Origin: Clostridiales bacterium Firm_14
GTDB taxonomy: Bacteria > Bacillota > Clostridia > Saccharofermentanales > Saccharofermentanaceae
Assembly: GCA_001604135.1 (NCBI GenBank)
Contig: LVAT01000009.1
Span: 96,412-160,411 of the forward strand
DNA length: 64,000 bases
Direction: 5' to 3'
Part shown: piece after piece, positions 26,533-35,844 of the stretch
Layout: the number at the start of each line of letters is the position of its first letter
Position numbering within the stretch: position 1 is the first letter of the stretch
Program-made: the position numbers and the translations under genes
Notes under the pieces: generated by a model
Database searches by the model: none
The model's input: only the letters and a program-made list of their open reading frames with translations
What the model was told of the DNA's origin: nothing

Positions 26533-26841
26533 ATGAAGAAGCCTGCATACTTTATCATCCAGTTCCTTTGGGCATTCGTTCTTGCGGCGATCATCTGGTT
26601 CGGTTTTATGAATACCGTTTCCGTTGACGGCAACAACCGCACGGCTGCGATTATCTTTATCGGAGGTGCCGTTTTATATCTGGTCCTTACGGCCGCATAT
26701 ATCGTATTGGGATGGAAGAAGGTTGAAGGCTATCGTATCGGCATGACGATCGTCTCCGTTGCTATCAACATAGTAACGGTTGTCATAGGTTTCTTTGTTG
26801 CTACCGGGTTGTCTTATGTGCTCTTCCACGCCGGAGGCTGA
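26533..26841 (+). CDS. Small three-helix membrane protein
   Basis: A 102-residue membrane protein with three hydrophobic helices (about 8-25, 38-60, 70-97). I start at the ATG preceded by AGGGGGAAG; an in-frame ATG at 26470 lacks a ribosome binding site. A TATAAT at 26445-26450 is a plausible -10. It is followed by a second small membrane protein, probably in one transcript. Family not recognised. Confidence 0.68.
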   Translation: MKKPAYFIIQFLWAFVLAAIIWFGFMNTVSVDGNNRTAAIIFIGGAVLYLVLTAAYIVLGWKKVEGYRIGMTIVSVAINIVTVVIGFFVATGLSYVLFHAGG

Positions 26842-26886
26842 TGTGCCCGCTCCTTACTGATCAAATTTTGGGATAGGTTGTTTCAG

Positions 26887-27240
26887 ATGTTTTTAGATTT
26901 CGATAAGATCAAAAAAGAAAACAGAACGCACATTATCTGCGGCCTTGCCACAGGCGTTTCCACAATGTGCTTTATCGGCAATCCGGTAGTCTGTGTTCTG
27001 TGGTTTCTGTCAATAGCTCAGAGGATCCCGAGCTACATTTCATTGACATACTTCCTGATCATCTTATGCGCTGTGGGCGCCGTAGGAAGCCTTGCCGCAT
27101 CGATCGTTGCGAAGGTGCTTGATAAGGAGAGCCGCTGGGCTATCGCAAACATCATTTACATCAGCATCGTAACCGTCATAGGCAGCCTTCTGACCGCAGG
27201 ATTCATCGCGCTCATCAACGAAGCCGCATCAAGTATCTGA
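26887..27240 (+). CDS. Small three- to four-helix membrane protein
   Basis: A 117-residue membrane protein with three to four helices. I chose the ATG at 26887, with AGG nine bases upstream; a TTG at 26878 is possible but sits on the ribosome binding site. It lies 45 bases after the preceding small membrane gene, and its stop is three bases from the convergent lipoprotein gene. No named family recognised. Confidence 0.62.
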   Translation: MFLDFDKIKKENRTHIICGLATGVSTMCFIGNPVVCVLWFLSIAQRIPSYISLTYFLIILCAVGAVGSLAASIVAKVLDKESRWAIANIIYISIVTVIGSLLTAGFIALINEAASSI

Positions 27241-27243
27241 CGG

Positions 27244-28602
27244 TCATGTATCGGCTATGGGATCAGGTGACCAGCGTTCATAGATCTTGATGTCTTTTAT
27301 CTTGAAGTTCTCGAAATCATAATCAACGACAACGGCCTTATAATCCACCATGTCGCCTTCGGTAGGTCCCGCAGTGACGCTGAGCTTCATCTCGCCGTCA
27401 AGATAGATCGGCGCGGGCATTCCGATAAATCCCCACTGCACATCATAGTTGGCAACAACATTCGTGAGATATCCCCATACCTCCAGCACTTCCGCCTGGG
27501 AGACTCCTTCGAGCTTGGTATAGAACTTGCTGTAATCTGACGGGATCTTATTAAGGTCGCTGTCATTCATGGAACCCAATATGAGGCAGAATACCTTGTC
27601 CTTCTCGTAATCAGGTCCCTTCTTGTTTATGTAGAGCCTTATCAGCACTTCTCTGGGATCTATCAGGGTCTTCGGTTCGCTTAAAGCGTCAGGCGTATTT
27701 CTCATCGCCTTTAAGACCTTAATTATCTCTTCATTTGTAAAACCGTTTTCCTTAAGAAGCTCAGCGAACTGATAGTCCGTATCGACGTCGAAAAACATGT
27801 CGTCGATCTTCCGGATTCCGAAGATATACTTCATGGCGACAAGGAATCTGACTCTCGGAAGATAGGAATTAGGCGCGTATGTAAAATACTCGGATGTATA
27901 CATCTCGGCGCCGCCTTCGATAAAATACGAATAGAGATAATCCGTCATCTTTCCTCGCTCGGAATCGCTGAGATCTCCGTATTTTTTATACGTGCCGTCA
28001 TTTAAGAGGCACAGGTACGCGTCTACGGCGTCTCCGGAGATATTCAGGTCGATAAAATGCATGAGCTCATGGTAGAAGACAGAAGCATAAGCTTCCTTGC
28101 CCATCCTTTTTTCGATATCAGGATCTAACTCGATCCTGTTCTGAAGCTGCACATACTGGCCGTCGATTCCGTCAGTGTGCTTCTCGATTATCGTAAGCTC
28201 CCTGATCTTGGTAAAGAAGAATTCCTCATTCTCGCTCTTTAAATGGTCTGCTACGATCGGGAAAAGGTGATAGATATATTCGCTTTTTCCCTTGAAATCC
28301 TGATTGGAACTGACCGCATCCGCGAATCTTATGAAGAGCGCGTATTCTCCCCTGAGATCTTCCTCTGTAAGGCCTGCCTTATCAGCGATCTCCATCGCAT
28401 CGTCCTTAGGATCCGGCGTAGGCGTTGCAGTGGGCGTGGGCGATGCTTCCGTAGGCGTGCCGGGCTTTACCTCAGCGCCTGCCTGGCTGTGCGATGTCCT
28501 GGGCGAGCGCGTCTGAAAGCATCCGCCGAGTGAGAACGACGCAAACAATACCGCCGCAAGAACGGCACATTTTACTTTAGTAAGATCTCTCCTAAGCCCC
28601 AT
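27244..28602 (-). CDS. Lipoprotein with HExxH metallopeptidase motif
   Basis: A 452-residue lipoprotein. The signal peptide has lipobox LGGC (Cys28), then a Pro/Thr linker (PTPTATPTP). A gluzincin-like core has HELMH (H178, E179, H182) and, about 50 residues later, EGGAEMYTSEYF with Glu candidates for the third zinc ligand. That layout fits a surface zinc peptidase or a pseudo-enzyme of similar fold. I take the ATG at 28602, nine bases after AGGG; an ATG at 28611 abuts the ribosome binding site. It follows another lipoprotein gene by a short gap on the same strand. Substrate unknown. Confidence 0.78.
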   Translation of the reverse strand: MGLRRDLTKVKCAVLAAVLFASFSLGGCFQTRSPRTSHSQAGAEVKPGTPTEASPTPTATPTPDPKDDAMEIADKAGLTEEDLRGEYALFIRFADAVSSNQDFKGKSEYIYHLFPIVADHLKSENEEFFFTKIRELTIIEKHTDGIDGQYVQLQNRIELDPDIEKRMGKEAYASVFYHELMHFIDLNISGDAVDAYLCLLNDGTYKKYGDLSDSERGKMTDYLYSYFIEGGAEMYTSEYFTYAPNSYLPRVRFLVAMKYIFGIRKIDDMFFDVDTDYQFAELLKENGFTNEEIIKVLKAMRNTPDALSEPKTLIDPREVLIRLYINKKGPDYEKDKVFCLILGSMNDSDLNKIPSDYSKFYTKLEGVSQAEVLEVWGYLTNVVANYDVQWGFIGMPAPIYLDGEMKLSVTAGPTEGDMVDYKAVVVDYDFENFKIKDIKIYERWSPDPIADT

Positions 28603-28618
28603 GAAATTCATCCCTGAT

Positions 28619-29887
28619 TTATGCTGTATAGAAAGCTATCCAGAAGTAATCATCCGTTCCGTCGATATAGCTTCCGGATTCGATATGCATTGATCGCTCG
28701 AGTTTGCAGACTTGGATCTTCGCATTTCCGTTGCTATCGTCAGTGAGCGTCTTCCCGTATAATGAACTGAGCTTATCAGCAAACGTTTGCTGATAAGAAG
28801 CAAGCTTATTTGCGTCATCCTTGTTATTGATGAAGTGTACCTGGTAAACAATACCCGTGTCGTCGTCGACTTTGATCTCAACCTCATTGAATTCGACGCC
28901 GTCAACCGTGATCTTGCATTCGTAAATATATGTCGTGAAAGAACTCGAACTCGTCAGCTTTTTAGTGCTTACAGGATCGCCGATAGTTGTTGCGAATGTG
29001 GTCTCGATTAATAATTCTGTTGAATTCCGGTTGCAGCCGATATAGACGATCCCTGTAACGAACATATACTCGGCGGTATACGTTCCATCGCTGATGCCGC
29101 CTGATACAGGATCCGTAGGCTTTGGCGTTATGTTTCCGGTGTTCTCAACGCCCAATACCAGCTGGTCGTTGCCGTCAACGCCCTGGCATCCCTCGCCCCA
29201 GAACATGCTGATGATGAAATCACCGTCTTTCCAGCCCGTGATCCCGCTCTTATTGAAATCGACCCATGTCTCGGTATATCCGTCGATCGGCTGGCCGTAT
29301 TTTGTTGTGATGACGATTGTAAACATCTTGTTCACACTCTCAGAATCGAGCTCTTCGTTCTGTGTGAAAACGCCCTCGACTCTCATGGAATAGTCAACGC
29401 TGAAAACTCTGCCGCCCTTCATGTGAAGGCTGATGCTCTTAAATACAATGTCTTCGCAAACGATATCCTTGTCCAGATATCTCATATAACGGTGCACAGG
29501 TCCGCCGCTGTCAGTTTCATCTGAATCAAATGTCGTATAATCATTGATTTCCAACAGTATTGCGAGATTTATTGCTGCATACTCAGGCGTCATTCCGCAT
29601 ACGGATTCGGCGAACGTCAAGAGCTCCTCGACGGTGAAGTTTCTACTACTGCCTTTATTTGTATTTGCCGGTGTGGGCGTAGGTGTTGGTGTAGGAAGAT
29701 CCGGATCGGTCTGAGTAGGCTCAGTCTCCGTGGGATCCGTCTGATCGGTCTCAAGGCCTGCTTCCTGCTTTGCATATCCGTCGTCCTGAATCCTTTCCGC
29801 GCCTTTTCTTCTCTTAGCGCAGGAAACAGTCGCAATAAGCATTGCGGCGATCAAAACCACTGAAATAAGCTTTGCAGACCTCTTCAT
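28619..29887 (-). CDS. Lipoprotein of unknown function, co-transcribed with the HExxH protein
   Basis: A 422-residue lipoprotein: lipobox TVSC (Cys23), an acidic linker with PTPTPTPTP, then a beta-rich domain without recognisable motifs. GGAGG lies six bases before the ATG at 29887; an earlier in-frame ATG (29905) has no ribosome binding site. The downstream HExxH lipoprotein starts 16 bases after its stop, so the two are likely one operon and may act together at the cell surface. Family not recognised. Confidence 0.72.
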   Translation of the reverse strand: MKRSAKLISVVLIAAMLIATVSCAKRRKGAERIQDDGYAKQEAGLETDQTDPTETEPTQTDPDLPTPTPTPTPANTNKGSSRNFTVEELLTFAESVCGMTPEYAAINLAILLEINDYTTFDSDETDSGGPVHRYMRYLDKDIVCEDIVFKSISLHMKGGRVFSVDYSMRVEGVFTQNEELDSESVNKMFTIVITTKYGQPIDGYTETWVDFNKSGITGWKDGDFIISMFWGEGCQGVDGNDQLVLGVENTGNITPKPTDPVSGGISDGTYTAEYMFVTGIVYIGCNRNSTELLIETTFATTIGDPVSTKKLTSSSSFTTYIYECKITVDGVEFNEVEIKVDDDTGIVYQVHFINNKDDANKLASYQQTFADKLSSLYGKTLTDDSNGNAKIQVCKLERSMHIESGSYIDGTDDYFWIAFYTA

Positions 29888-30059
29888 ATTGCCACCTCCG
29901 GACACGTTAAATCATAGCAGTAGGATAACAGATTGAGTCATTGTTAATCAATAATCGTTGAGAATATATTATAATGAATGCGTTTGCGGAACTATCGAAA
30001 AGCACGGCCCGCAAATTGCCGCAGAACGCACTTTCCGAGCCCATGAAAAGGACTTAAAT

Positions 30060-30953
30060 ATGAAGCTTTACACCGAGTGCCACTGGGATGACTGGGACAG
30101 AGTAGTCGATATTTATCCGGAGAGATCAGACAAGCTCCCCGAGTATATCAACGACCCTGACAACTATAAGATAATCATCCTTGAGAAGGGCGCGCTCGAG
30201 ATAAAGAGCGGCGGCAGAACGCGCACCGTTAATGCTCCCGCGCTGATCGGCCTGTCACAAAAAGACGTCCTCGACTACAAGATCTTAAAATCCATAAAGA
30301 CCTGTATCCTCTTCTTCAAGCCGACCGTCATCCGCGAGGAATTCACTTACGACAGGATCGATTCTGGCGAGTTCAACGAAGCCTGGGGCACGTCCATCTA
30401 TCAGGACTATCTTCTCATTAAATATGCGACTGTCTCCGATAACGTCTGCGACCACGTGATCGAGCTCCCGCTCAACGGATTAAAGCGTCTGAAGGAACTC
30501 TACACGGCTGCGGAGAAACAGCTTCACGGCCAGAGAGACGGTTTCTGGCCATGCCGCAGCAGATCCTATCTGATGGAGCTCCTCTACTGCGTCGTTTACT
30601 CATTCATCGAAGTCGCGCCGGGCGAAGAAGACTCGCCGGAACAGGACGAATTCTCTGCGATCACTGAATACCTGAACGAGCACATCGACGAGCAGATCAC
30701 CGTAGAGACAGTCACCAAAAAGTTTGCGATCAACCGCAACAAGTTAAATGACATCTTCATGAAGCAGGCTTCAATGACCTGCCACGACTATCTCCTGAAC
30801 CTCAGGATCGATCTTGCGAAGGTCATGCTCACCAACACTGAGCTCCCGATAGGCGAAGTCAGCGCGCGCGTCGGCTATCCCGATGCCAATTATTTCGCTA
30901 AGCTCTTCAAGAACGTGACGGGCAGGACACCCTCTCAGTACAGGGGCAAGTAA
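30060..30953 (+). CDS. AraC family transcriptional regulator
   Basis: A 297-residue regulator. The N-terminal half (about 30-110) has a cupin-like pattern (KIIILEKGALEIKSGGRTRTVNAPALIGL). The last 100 residues contain the double helix-turn-helix, ending IGEVSARVGYPDANYFAKLFKNVTGRTPSQYR. I use the ATG preceded by AAAAGGA. A TATAAT at 29970-29975 is a plausible -10. Possible targets are the divergent lipoproteins or the downstream PEBP lipoproteins; the sequence does not decide. Confidence 0.9.
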   Translation: MKLYTECHWDDWDRVVDIYPERSDKLPEYINDPDNYKIIILEKGALEIKSGGRTRTVNAPALIGLSQKDVLDYKILKSIKTCILFFKPTVIREEFTYDRIDSGEFNEAWGTSIYQDYLLIKYATVSDNVCDHVIELPLNGLKRLKELYTAAEKQLHGQRDGFWPCRSRSYLMELLYCVVYSFIEVAPGEEDSPEQDEFSAITEYLNEHIDEQITVETVTKKFAINRNKLNDIFMKQASMTCHDYLLNLRIDLAKVMLTNTELPIGEVSARVGYPDANYFAKLFKNVTGRTPSQYRGK

Positions 30954-31080
30954 GACCCAGCTGCCCTCACCTCTTTTATTCGTGCGGATATTCCTATAAT
31001 CTGTGCCGCTTTTGCTATTGCCTCCAAAATCGCTCCTGTAAAATGACCTTGAACATCAGTATCTCGGGAGGATTGCTTTT

Positions 31081-32298
31081 ATGTTCAGACAAAAGCTTAC
31101 AAAGCGCGCCGTTGCTGTATTTCTGGTAACCGGAATGCTTCTTACGGGCTGCAGTTCCGGGGAAGGTCCGGTTTTCGATGCAGCACAGATCGCGAAATAC
31201 GAGAACCTCGGCTCAGTATCTGGAGAATCCCACAACACAGAGAAACTGAAGGACGACAATTATGCCTTCAGCGACACCGTCTCGTATTCTTATGAAGTCA
31301 GCATGATCGACGGCCTTCTGACCCAGAAAGTCTCCAAAGAGATCACTGCCCGTCAGAATAAAACAAGCGGCGAATGGGAGGTCTTTTCTGATAAGCTCAC
31401 CGCCTGCGAAGTCGATGCGACAAAGCTCCCCGGCTCAAGCTGGAAATGCGGTTCTGCTAGTTCTGAAGACCTTGCTTTGCTCTTCGGAGACAAGTTCACT
31501 TCCGGCGATACGGGCGCTCTTTATATCCGTTTCCTGAAGAAAATGGGCCTCTTTTCATTTAATCTTACGAATGCGAAGAACACTTCAGATGAGCGCTTTT
31601 TCGAGACCGTCGGAACGAACGTAAAGTTAGTATTCGCAGGCGCTTCCGGCAACGTCGAAGGCAAGGCTTCCGTTATCGGCGGATCAGTCACGAACTCAGG
31701 CGAATTAAAGCTCGACCTGGAGACTGATTCGGGCACCGTGAACCTTAACTTCGGAGCCGATGTTCTCCCCATCCAGGAGCGCGAATACGATGAGGCAACA
31801 GGCAACGAAGTAGCCGCTGCCAAGGTCTATATGGACACGCTCCCGGTCTTTGATCTGAAGACAACGAGCCTTAAGAGCGACGGCGAATGGAAGACCGAAT
31901 GCGGCCTTAAAGAAGGCAACCTCTCCCCTTCACTTAAGTGGGATCCCGTCGACGGCGCGACCAAATATGCAGTCGTCATGATCGACATCACCACAACGCG
32001 CTGGCTCTATTGGTATACCGTAGTCGACAAGACCGACCTCGCCGAAGGCGAATTCACCGACCCTGCCGTCTACTCCGGACCTTATCCTGCCGGCACCCAC
32101 ACCTATGAGATCCACGTCATCGCGTTAAAGTCCGAACCCAAGGCAGGCACCTTCAAGGTCGACGCGAGATCCGGCGACATCCAGTCCTTCTTCGACTATG
32201 TAAACACGGCATCTGACGGCTCCGTCGGAAACGTCCTCGCATACGGCACGATCAAGGCACCTTACACATCACCTGAGTTATACTATGGGTACAGGTAA
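31081..32298 (+). CDS. Lipoprotein with C-terminal PEBP-like domain
   Basis: A 405-residue lipoprotein with lipobox LTGC (Cys24). Residues 45-245 form a beta-rich domain of unknown type. From about 258 the sequence fits the YbhB/PEBP (phosphatidylethanolamine-binding protein) family: NLSPSLKWDPVDGATKYAVVM, then SGPYPAGTHTYEIHVIALK. Bacterial PEBP proteins bind small anionic ligands, but their role is poorly known. GGGAGG precedes the ATG. The next gene encodes a second, shorter PEBP lipoprotein, so both are probably co-transcribed. Confidence 0.82.
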   Translation: MFRQKLTKRAVAVFLVTGMLLTGCSSGEGPVFDAAQIAKYENLGSVSGESHNTEKLKDDNYAFSDTVSYSYEVSMIDGLLTQKVSKEITARQNKTSGEWEVFSDKLTACEVDATKLPGSSWKCGSASSEDLALLFGDKFTSGDTGALYIRFLKKMGLFSFNLTNAKNTSDERFFETVGTNVKLVFAGASGNVEGKASVIGGSVTNSGELKLDLETDSGTVNLNFGADVLPIQEREYDEATGNEVAAAKVYMDTLPVFDLKTTSLKSDGEWKTECGLKEGNLSPSLKWDPVDGATKYAVVMIDITTTRWLYWYTVVDKTDLAEGEFTDPAVYSGPYPAGTHTYEIHVIALKSEPKAGTFKVDARSGDIQSFFDYVNTASDGSVGNVLAYGTIKAPYTSPELYYGYR

Positions 32299-32319
32299 TC
32301 CTTAATGGGGGTATTTACT

Positions 32320-32955
32320 ATGAGAGAATTCACTTCATTTCTGCTCTGCGGCGCGGTCACATTGGCACTCGCTCTGCCTCTTTCAGGCTGCGGCGGCTCC
32401 GAACCGACAGCGGCCCCGACAGTTACTAATGCTTCTACTGAGGCTGCTTCGTCAGCGCCTGCTGCATCGGCAGCACCTGACAACAGCGGCGACGAATTCG
32501 TAGGCGCTTATGCTGCATTCGCAGTCACGACAAACAGCCTTAAGGACGGCTACTGGGACGAGATAACAGCTAACACGGTCGCCGGCCAGAACCTCTCGCC
32601 CGACCTTTCCTGGGAGCCCGTCGAAGGCGCTTCCTGCTACGCGGTCTACATGGTCGACATTAACACCCACTACTTCCTTCACTGGGTACAGGGCGACATC
32701 ACCGAGACATCCCTCCCTCAGGGCTTCGCCGGCTCCAAGTACTACATCGGCATGTATCCTCCGCCGGGCGACACGCACGTCTATAACATCTACGTCATCG
32801 CGCTGAAGAACCCCGTCGAGAGAGTCAAGGGGAGCGTCAACGGAATCTCGCCTAAGTTCCCCGACTTCATCAACGCGCTCGACACCGACAAGGACGGCAA
32901 CACCGGCAACATCATCTCCGTCGGCAAGGTCAGCGGCAAGTTCATAGGCAAATAA
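32320..32955 (+). CDS. PEBP-family lipoprotein
   Basis: A 211-residue lipoprotein: lipobox LSGC (Cys24), an Ala/Thr/Ser-rich spacer, and a PEBP domain (NLSPDLSWEPVEGASCYAVYMVD, HWVQGD, PPPGDTHVYNIYVIALK). It is paralogous to the C-terminal half of the preceding gene, 21 bases upstream. I start at the ATG with GGGGG eight bases before it. A terminator follows. Ligand unknown. Confidence 0.84.
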   Translation: MREFTSFLLCGAVTLALALPLSGCGGSEPTAAPTVTNASTEAASSAPAASAAPDNSGDEFVGAYAAFAVTTNSLKDGYWDEITANTVAGQNLSPDLSWEPVEGASCYAVYMVDINTHYFLHWVQGDITETSLPQGFAGSKYYIGMYPPPGDTHVYNIYVIALKNPVERVKGSVNGISPKFPDFINALDTDKDGNTGNIISVGKVSGKFIGK

Positions 32956-32977
32956 GCAAGCAATTGCTCCCGGGTAC

Positions 32978-33014
32978 AGCCCGCCGGCGTAAAGACACGC
33001 GCCGGTGGGCTTTA
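32978..33014 (+). terminator. Rho-independent terminator after the PEBP operon
   Basis: A 12-base stem AGCCCGCCGGCG/CGCCGGTGGGCT with one mismatch, followed by a short T-rich stretch. Confidence 0.75.
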
Positions 33015-33159
33015 TCATTTGTGGGGGTGCTTCTGTAGGCGGTGAATGTCAGGCGGAATTCCAGGCGGCGCCTGGATTTTTGCCTGGATTTTCCGGTTTG
33101 GAGAGCAAAAAGCAATCGCGGCCAGACTTTTCGACACCTTCTCAAAAAAACTCCTCCCC

Positions 33160-33205
33160 TTGACAACCCCGTCCGGCCACTCTAAAATGAAACTACTTTC
33201 ATTTT
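33160..33205 (+). promoter_or_regulatory. Promoter with overlapping TetR-type operator
   Basis: TTGACA (33160-33165), exactly 17 bases, then TAAAAT (33183-33188): one of the best promoters in the window. A palindrome with nine-base arms AAAATGAAA and TTTCATTTT around a four-base centre (33184-33205) overlaps the -10. That placement suits repression by the TetR protein encoded directly downstream. Autoregulation is inferred. Confidence 0.75.
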
Positions 33206-33260
33206 TCGAACACACCGGGGAGCTTTTCTACCCGCTCAATAGAGGAAAGGAGCGCGAGCC

Positions 33261-34013
33261 ATGCCCAAAGTCACACAGGAATACTTTGATAACAAGCGCA
33301 GGAAGATAGTCGAATCGTGCTATCAGGTGTGCCTCAGAAAGCCCGTCGAGATGGTCACGATATCGGATGTCATCGCGGAGACGGGGCTGTCGCAGGGCGG
33401 CATTTACAGGTTCTATAAGGACTTGGACGAGATCCTGACCGACATGATCTCCAACATGCGCCGCGACTACGACATTACAGGTGCGCTTGATGCAATCGTC
33501 AAAGACAAAGAAGCTTCGTTCGAAGATATAACCCGAGGGATCTGCGGAGTGCTCGGAGAGGCTATGGAAGCGCATCTGATGGATATCCAGAAGATCAATT
33601 TCGACCTGACCGTGCTGGCGATAAACGAGCCTGAACGCGCGGACAAGATAATCAGAAACGTTAAGGGCAATGGCAACATGGATCATTTGGCAAGGGTCAT
33701 CTTCCCTTACCTTTTCGAAGCGTGCTCGGCAAACAAGCTTACGCCCAGGCATAACCCCATAGAGCTTTATCAGTTCATTTCCTCAGCGTATGTAGGCATC
33801 GAGGCGAACTGCATACTCACCGCATGCTACGGCAAAGCGCCCATGCAGACGGAAACAAGGCCCAAGGAGATGTTCGATATTCTGGCAACGACGATAATAC
33901 TTCTCTTCGGCGGGGACGCGGACAAAGTAGAACAAGAAGAAGAGAACAAACCAACTGAGCCCGGCAAGCCAGGCAACAATTACCATATTTACCCCAGCGG
34001 GAAAAGAAGATAA
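33261..34013 (+). CDS. TetR family regulator
   Basis: A 250-residue regulator with an N-terminal helix-turn-helix (VTISDVIAETGLSQGGIYRFYKDLDEIL, about residues 31-58), the TetR/AcrR signature. The helical C-terminal region would bind a ligand. A short Glu/Pro/Asn-rich tail follows. GGAAAGGAG lies upstream of the ATG. It is first in a probable three-gene operon with a hydrolase 14 bases downstream, under a promoter with a palindromic operator. Confidence 0.92.
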   Translation: MPKVTQEYFDNKRRKIVESCYQVCLRKPVEMVTISDVIAETGLSQGGIYRFYKDLDEILTDMISNMRRDYDITGALDAIVKDKEASFEDITRGICGVLGEAMEAHLMDIQKINFDLTVLAINEPERADKIIRNVKGNGNMDHLARVIFPYLFEACSANKLTPRHNPIELYQFISSAYVGIEANCILTACYGKAPMQTETRPKEMFDILATTIILLFGGDADKVEQEEENKPTEPGKPGNNYHIYPSGKRR

Positions 34014-34027
34014 GGGAGAGGGAGAGA

Positions 34028-35170
34028 ATGAGCAGCAAAAAGGAATTTCCGATGCCCACAGGCGAATATGCTGTAGGCACGAAGACTTTCACGATCTATA
34101 ACACGCGAAAAGAAGATCTCGATCCGAGCGGCAAGACGATGCGTCATGTGCCGGCGAGGCTCTACTACCCTGTTGATAAGACCAGGACTGAGGGATTGGA
34201 GCACGGCAGATCCATGACGCGCAGCGAGGCGGCGGGCATCAAGAAGGCTTTCATGATCCCCGTCAATTACGACAAGATGGAAGCGTCCGGCGAGAACGTG
34301 TCGCAGTGCTTTGTTGATGCTCCGTTTATTGCAGATAAGAAGTTCCCGCTGATAGTTTTCAACCACGGTTATTTCAGCTATGTGGAGGGCAACTCTTTCC
34401 TGCTGATCGATCTCGCGTCGCACGGATATTTCGTAATGTCGGTCGGGCACCCTTACGAGGGCGCGGGCACGGATTTTGACGATGGCACTTCACAACTTCT
34501 GGACAAGAAGCTTGCCAAGAAGATGTACGACCCTTACTTGGGCGGCATTCTCGCGGCGTTAAAGCTCACCAGGTGCAAGGGCACGCTCGAGGAGCAGGAC
34601 AAGCTCTTCGATAAGCTCCAGGACAATTACTGCAGCTTCATAAAGACACGCATAGAGGCGTGGATCACGGACACCGACATCGCCGTCAAACACGTGCGTG
34701 AGAACTTCGCAGACCAGATCGACCTTGCTGACGGCATCGGCATTGCCGGCCATTCGCACGGCGGCGCGGTCGCTTATAAGTACCTGCTAACCAATGACAA
34801 CTATACCTGCGGAATCAACATTGACGGCGGACTGTTCGGTGATCACGACGGCAGGCCCAACCGCAAGCCGTTCCTGCAGATATCGTGCAAGGACAATGAG
34901 AAGGTCGTCGCCAAGGGCTACCTCAACCACACGGCGCCCGCGTACAAGGTGCTGTTCCGCGACATGAAGCACATTGCTTTCTCGGACATGAAGCACAGCC
35001 TCCCGCCGTCTGCAATGCTCGGCGGCAAGCTCGACGCGGACGTTGCCCATGAGCACATGTGCAAGACCTTCCTGGAGTTCTTCGACTGCTACCTTAAGAA
35101 GATCAAGGACAAACCGGAACTGAAAAGTGATAATGTAATTACGGTCACAGAGTTCGCGCCGGACGTGTGA
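34028..35170 (+). CDS. Alpha/beta hydrolase, PAF-acetylhydrolase-like
   Basis: A 380-residue cytoplasmic hydrolase. The nucleophile S243 lies in GHSHGG; the strand FPLIVFNHGYFSY supplies the oxyanion region, and a late His (HMCKTF or MKHIAF) completes the probable triad. The arrangement resembles plasma platelet-activating-factor acetylhydrolase relatives, which cleave short acyl esters. It is likely repressed by the upstream TetR protein, so its substrate may be the inducer. Substrate unknown. Confidence 0.82.
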   Translation: MSSKKEFPMPTGEYAVGTKTFTIYNTRKEDLDPSGKTMRHVPARLYYPVDKTRTEGLEHGRSMTRSEAAGIKKAFMIPVNYDKMEASGENVSQCFVDAPFIADKKFPLIVFNHGYFSYVEGNSFLLIDLASHGYFVMSVGHPYEGAGTDFDDGTSQLLDKKLAKKMYDPYLGGILAALKLTRCKGTLEEQDKLFDKLQDNYCSFIKTRIEAWITDTDIAVKHVRENFADQIDLADGIGIAGHSHGGAVAYKYLLTNDNYTCGINIDGGLFGDHDGRPNRKPFLQISCKDNEKVVAKGYLNHTAPAYKVLFRDMKHIAFSDMKHSLPPSAMLGGKLDADVAHEHMCKTFLEFFDCYLKKIKDKPELKSDNVITVTEFAPDV

Positions 35171-35186
35171 CTTAAGGGAGCTCAGC

Positions 35187-35756
35187 ATGACGAAGAAGAT
35201 CTTCACATACGGATTTGACATACAAAATTACATGGATGAGGCGCTCAAACGGCTTAAAGTCTGCCACTCGTGGGTGACTTTCGAGGATTTTCATAAGAAC
35301 TGGAAGTTCGCGATCGAGAAGGAAGGCAGAAAGCACGTCTTCGTCCGGTACTATGATTACGAGAACGGCAAAATCGAGCGCGAGATCTTCGAGGGCGACG
35401 GCGAAGCATTTGTCAAAAATATCGTCTGGCTGAACGAATCATATATCGAAATGAATAACGAACCTGCTTCGGAGTTCAGATTAGAGATGCCCGGCGGGAT
35501 CGAGGATTGCGGCTGGTATCTGGAGGGTTATGAGATCCGGAAACACAAGCGTGGCGGCGTCTCTGCCACGATCACGGCCGGCAACCGCAGCGCCGGCGGC
35601 AGCAAAACGTATTTCCTGCCGGATGACTTTTTCGATGGCACCTTCGCAGAATTTCTCGAAAAATATAACGACCTCTTACCTGGCCGCTACATCATTGACG
35701 AAGAAATGCTCAAAATGAATCCCGGCCTCAAAAAGTTCCTGGGCTTTAAGAAATAA
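35187..35756 (+). CDS. Conserved-looking protein of unknown function
   Basis: A 189-residue soluble protein, 16 bases after the hydrolase gene, with AAGGGAG before the ATG. No signal peptide or membrane helix. It is mixed alpha/beta and rich in aromatic residues, with no recognised motif. Position suggests it belongs to the TetR-hydrolase operon. Confidence 0.65.
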   Translation: MTKKIFTYGFDIQNYMDEALKRLKVCHSWVTFEDFHKNWKFAIEKEGRKHVFVRYYDYENGKIEREIFEGDGEAFVKNIVWLNESYIEMNNEPASEFRLEMPGGIEDCGWYLEGYEIRKHKRGGVSATITAGNRSAGGSKTYFLPDDFFDGTFAEFLEKYNDLLPGRYIIDEEMLKMNPGLKKFLGFKK

Positions 35757-35844
35757 TCAGATTCCCTTGGCGCAGTACCGGCTATGGTACAATTACTCCT
35801 GTGCGCGGATCACCGCCGCGTGAAGGAACAAGGGAGGAACACTC

